Part shown: positions 5,331-6,945 of the stretch, piece by piece
Layout: each line of letters starts with the position of its first letter
Position numbering within the stretch: position 1 is the stretch's first letter
Assembly: GCA_009827215.1 (NCBI GenBank)
Contig: WUAJ01000127.1
Location: 1 to 6,945, forward strand
Direction of reading: 5' to 3'
From: Phycisphaeraceae bacterium
GTDB taxonomy: Bacteria > Planctomycetota > Phycisphaerae > Phycisphaerales > UBA1924
DNA: 6,945 nucleotides
Notes under the pieces: model-generated
What the model was told of the DNA's origin: nothing
What the model saw: only the letters and a program-made list of their open reading frames with translations
The model's database searches: none
Translations under genes and position numbers: made by a program

Positions 5331-6281
5331 TTAGTCATACAACGCCGCGGTCGGTGGGAGCTCGATGCTCCGGAGCTGAAGCGTGGTCTCGATGCGGAAG
5401 TTCGATCCGCTGTAACGACGCTCGGCGTGGAAGATGTCGAGTGTGTAAGTTCGGCCGTCTTGGAGCCAATCCAATCGATCGAGATCAAGGAACTGCTCAC
5501 GCTTGGGGTGAAGACCACCAAGGTCGACCACGAGTCGTCCGTTGATATAGACCCAGACATCGTCGTCACCTGTGAACTTGAACACCTGACCGGTCTCACG
5601 ATGGAATGTGAACTCCGTGTTGATCTCGGTCGTGAAGTGATAGTTTCGGCCCGATTTGAAGTTCCCATAGAGCTCCCCGTTGATCGGGAAGAACCCGTGC
5701 GTGCCGTGGACAGTATCGTGTGCCGAATCGAACACATACCGATCTGTCCCTGGGACGCGTGTGAGCGTGAGCTCAATAGTCTTCGAGAGATTGACACCCG
5801 GCACATCACGATACCACTGATCGAACCGCTCGACCGAAGTGAATCCGTTCCCTGAGGGACCGTTCGCGAGTGAACCTTGCCTGTCACCCTGTTGCGGATC
5901 ATACATCGAGGGATTGATGTTCCGGCCTTGAGAGTCTTTGAACTCTGAACTGATCTTCTTCCCTCGAAGGTCACCCGACGAAACGGGTTTGCCGTCATCG
6001 CTCAGATATTCCGCGACCAGTCCGACGGTGGTGGTCCCGCCGAAGGACTCGAAGTCGGGGTGTCCGCCTTCCCATTGCTTTGGTTTGAAGTCGCGGATGA
6101 CGCAGTCGAGCTGGAGCGTTTCAGGGAGATTATCCTCTGACTCGGTCGTCTCCTCGCTTGTTTGACTTTCGGATTCCGATCCCTCACTCGCAAGAGCGAT
6201 CGCGTTGATTCCACCGACGAGGAGCGCGAGTGCGCCGACCTTGGTGAGACCTTTGATTGTGTTCACTGTGTGCTGTTGCAT
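5331..6281 (-). CDS. Secreted fibro-slime domain protein, complete copy
   Basis: A 316-residue exported protein of the fibro-slime (PA14-related) family, which is found on surfaces and in extracellular matrix and is thought to bind carbohydrate or calcium. I place the start at ATG 6281-6279 because a strong Shine-Dalgarno, AAGGAAG, lies five bases upstream and a good signal peptide follows: basic residues, a hydrophobic core (14-30), and an ALA-SE cleavage site after Ala31. A 19-codon upstream extension to 6338 lacks these signs. Residues 32-55 are a Ser/Glu/Thr-rich acidic linker. The domain runs from about 57 to 300: VIRDFKP (61-67), HPDFE (74-78), FDQWYRDVPGVNL (153-165), GFFPINGELYG (196-206), FKFTGDDDVWVYINGRLVVD (234-253), LDLDRLDWLQDGRTY (265-279) and SNFRIETT (293-300). 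It ends in ELPPTAALYD (307-316). Its tandem paralogue lies upstream. The ligand is unknown. Confidence 0.92.
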   Translation of the reverse strand: MQQHTVNTIKGLTKVGALALLVGGINAIALASEGSESESQTSEETTESEDNLPETLQLDCVIRDFKPKQWEGGHPDFESFGGTTTVGLVAEYLSDDGKPVSSGDLRGKKISSEFKDSQGRNINPSMYDPQQGDRQGSLANGPSGNGFTSVERFDQWYRDVPGVNLSKTIELTLTRVPGTDRYVFDSAHDTVHGTHGFFPINGELYGNFKSGRNYHFTTEINTEFTFHRETGQVFKFTGDDDVWVYINGRLVVDLGGLHPKREQFLDLDRLDWLQDGRTYTLDIFHAERRYSGSNFRIETTLQLRSIELPPTAALYD

Positions 6282-6318
6282 GTGTTCTTCCTTCCCGCAG
6301 CTTCGGGGCTGCGCCCCC
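6282..6318 (-). promoter_or_regulatory. Leader of the fibro-slime gene: Shine-Dalgarno and competing hairpins
   Basis: On the minus strand AAGGAAG (6293-6287) is a strong Shine-Dalgarno five bases before the ATG. Directly upstream, CGCAGC (6313-6308) can pair with GCTGCG (6301-6296) around a 6-base loop. Alternatively GGGGC (6317-6313) can pair with GCCCC (6309-6305) around a 3-base loop. The two stems share bases, so only one can form. Neither hides the ribosome site. They may also stop transcripts from the upstream paralogue, though there is no T-run. A possible extended -10 (TGTATTAA) lies further upstream near 6330, without a good -35. Confidence 0.45.
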
Positions 6319-6354
6319 GTACCTTTAATACAGTTCAAGAGCAGATTGCCCTAA

Positions 6355-6945
6355 TCAGTCGTACAGCGCCGCGGTTGGTGGCAGCTCGACATCGCGTAGG
6401 ATCATGGTCGTTTCGATCCGGAAGTTGGACTGGGTTCTGTGACGCTCGGCGAAGAAGAAGCTGAGTTTGTAGGTCCGACCATCTTGGAGCCATTCGAGAC
6501 GGTCGAGGTCGATCGTCTGCGAGACAGCTGAGTGCACGCCGCCGATGTCAATCACGAGTCGGCCATCGATGAACACCCAAACATCATCATCACCAGTGAA
6601 CTTAAAGCTCATCCCTGTTTCGGCTTCGTAGGTAAACTCGGTCTGAAGCTCAAAAGTGAAGTGGAAGTTCTTGTTGTTGCCATCGGAGTTGCCGTAGAGC
6701 TCGCCGTTGACTGGAAAGAAACCACCCTTATTGATGTACTCTGGATCCTGCTTGTCATCGAAGGTATACACATTTGAACCTTCCTGACGAACGAGCGTGA
6801 GTTCGAGTGATTGGGGGAGATTCACGCCGTGCTCGGATCGGAACCATTGATCAAACGCTTCGGGTGCGGTTGATGCGCCGGTCTTCGATGTGTTCACACT
6901 GCCCGCTGTATCACCATCCCACTGCGCGATGTACGAGGTCGGACG
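6355..6945 (-). CDS. Fibro-slime domain protein, second tandem copy, 5' end cut by window
   Basis: The frame is open from base 6945 to the TGA at 6357-6355, giving 196 residues without a start, so the N terminus with any signal peptide lies beyond the right edge. A GTG at 6897 could be mistaken for a start, but reading through it gives YIAQWDGDTAGSVN, which aligns with YDPQQGDRQGSLAN of the complete copy. Shared landmarks are FDQWF..GVNL, GFFPVNGELYG, FKFTGDDDVWVFIDGRLVID, IDLDRLEWLQDGRTY, SNFRIETT and the final ELPPTAALYD. By eye about 100 of 164 aligned residues match the neighbour, so this is an older tandem duplication, not a recent copy. Differences cluster in the loop before GFFP (including a Tyr/Asn/Lys-rich segment) and in the loop after the GGxH motif. 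The gap to the downstream copy is 73 bases on the same strand, so co-transcription is possible. Confidence 0.92.
   Translation of the reverse strand, partial: RPTSYIAQWDGDTAGSVNTSKTGASTAPEAFDQWFRSEHGVNLPQSLELTLVRQEGSNVYTFDDKQDPEYINKGGFFPVNGELYGNSDGNNKNFHFTFELQTEFTYEAETGMSFKFTGDDDVWVFIDGRLVIDIGGVHSAVSQTIDLDRLEWLQDGRTYKLSFFFAERHRTQSNFRIETTMILRDVELPPTAALYD

Noticed and set aside
5031..5855. Long plus-strand open frame (274 codons) opposite the fibro-slime gene
   Set aside because: It runs antisense through the conserved fibro-slime domain and through the end of the lipoprotein gene. It has no Shine-Dalgarno and no recognisable domain. It is explained by codon bias of the real gene on the other strand.
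5327..5998. Second minus-strand frame of 223 codons overlapping the fibro-slime gene
   Set aside because: It is out of frame with the conserved domain and yields Ser/Arg/Thr-rich sequence typical of a shifted frame.
6282..6338. Upstream start at 6338 for the complete fibro-slime gene
   Set aside because: The 19 added residues would place charged and Cys-containing sequence before a good signal peptide and would skip the strong Shine-Dalgarno that serves 6281.
6895..6897. GTG as start of the upstream fibro-slime copy
   Set aside because: The frame is open to the window edge and the sequence before the GTG aligns with the paralogue, so the GTG is an internal Val.
1..6945. Mobile elements, attachment sites or CRISPR
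   Set aside because: There is no transposase, integrase or regularly spaced repeat. The tRNA 3' end is intact and I saw no second copy of it in the window, so no integration is indicated.

Overview
The window is a compact, protein-dense piece of bacterial chromosome. The best taxonomic guess is a planctomycete of the Phycisphaerae type. This rests on two tandem fibro-slime domain proteins, a stand-alone peptidoglycan-recycling pair, few Shine-Dalgarno sites, GC content that looks mid-50s percent, and very frequent GATC sites. It is inferred from family content and base habits; there is no rRNA or other phylogenetic marker here.

Left block (about 1-2519, all on the minus strand). Reading in the direction of transcription, a 326-residue protein fuses four membrane segments to a thioredoxin-fold domain with a CTFC active site. 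Its stop overlaps (ATGA) the start of a 148-residue four-helix membrane protein of unknown function. After 67 bases comes ychF, the conserved ribosome-associated P-loop NTPase, cut by the left window edge after 342 codons. ychF has its own Shine-Dalgarno and a possible -10 box, so it may be transcribed separately.

Middle block (2520-4732, plus strand). A divergent intergenic region carries a 7-bp inverted repeat and a TACAAT -10 box directly before a tRNA-Arg (anticodon CCU). murQ (MurNAc-6-phosphate etherase) begins 16 bases after the tRNA with no terminator and no Shine-Dalgarno between them. It overlaps nagZ (glycoside hydrolase family 3 beta-N-acetylglucosaminidase) by ATGA. NagZ and MurQ act in the same cytoplasmic peptidoglycan-recycling route: NagZ removes GlcNAc from anhydro-muropeptides, and MurQ converts MurNAc-6-P to GlcNAc-6-P plus lactate.

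Right block (4733-6945). A small Tyr/Arg-rich putative lipoprotein on the plus strand converges on a tandem pair of secreted fibro-slime (PA14-related) proteins on the minus strand. A GC-rich hairpin separates the two directions. The upstream fibro-slime copy runs off the right window edge. Over the shared region the two are about 60% identical by eye, and their last ten residues are identical.

No mobile element, CRISPR array or clear new multi-gene system is visible. The most interesting leads are regulatory and evolutionary: the tRNA-murQ arrangement, a hairpin over the nagZ start, unusual residues in the YchF G4, MurQ and NagZ motifs, the duplicated fibro-slime pair with its fixed C-terminal tail, and enrichment of the palindrome GCGATCGC.
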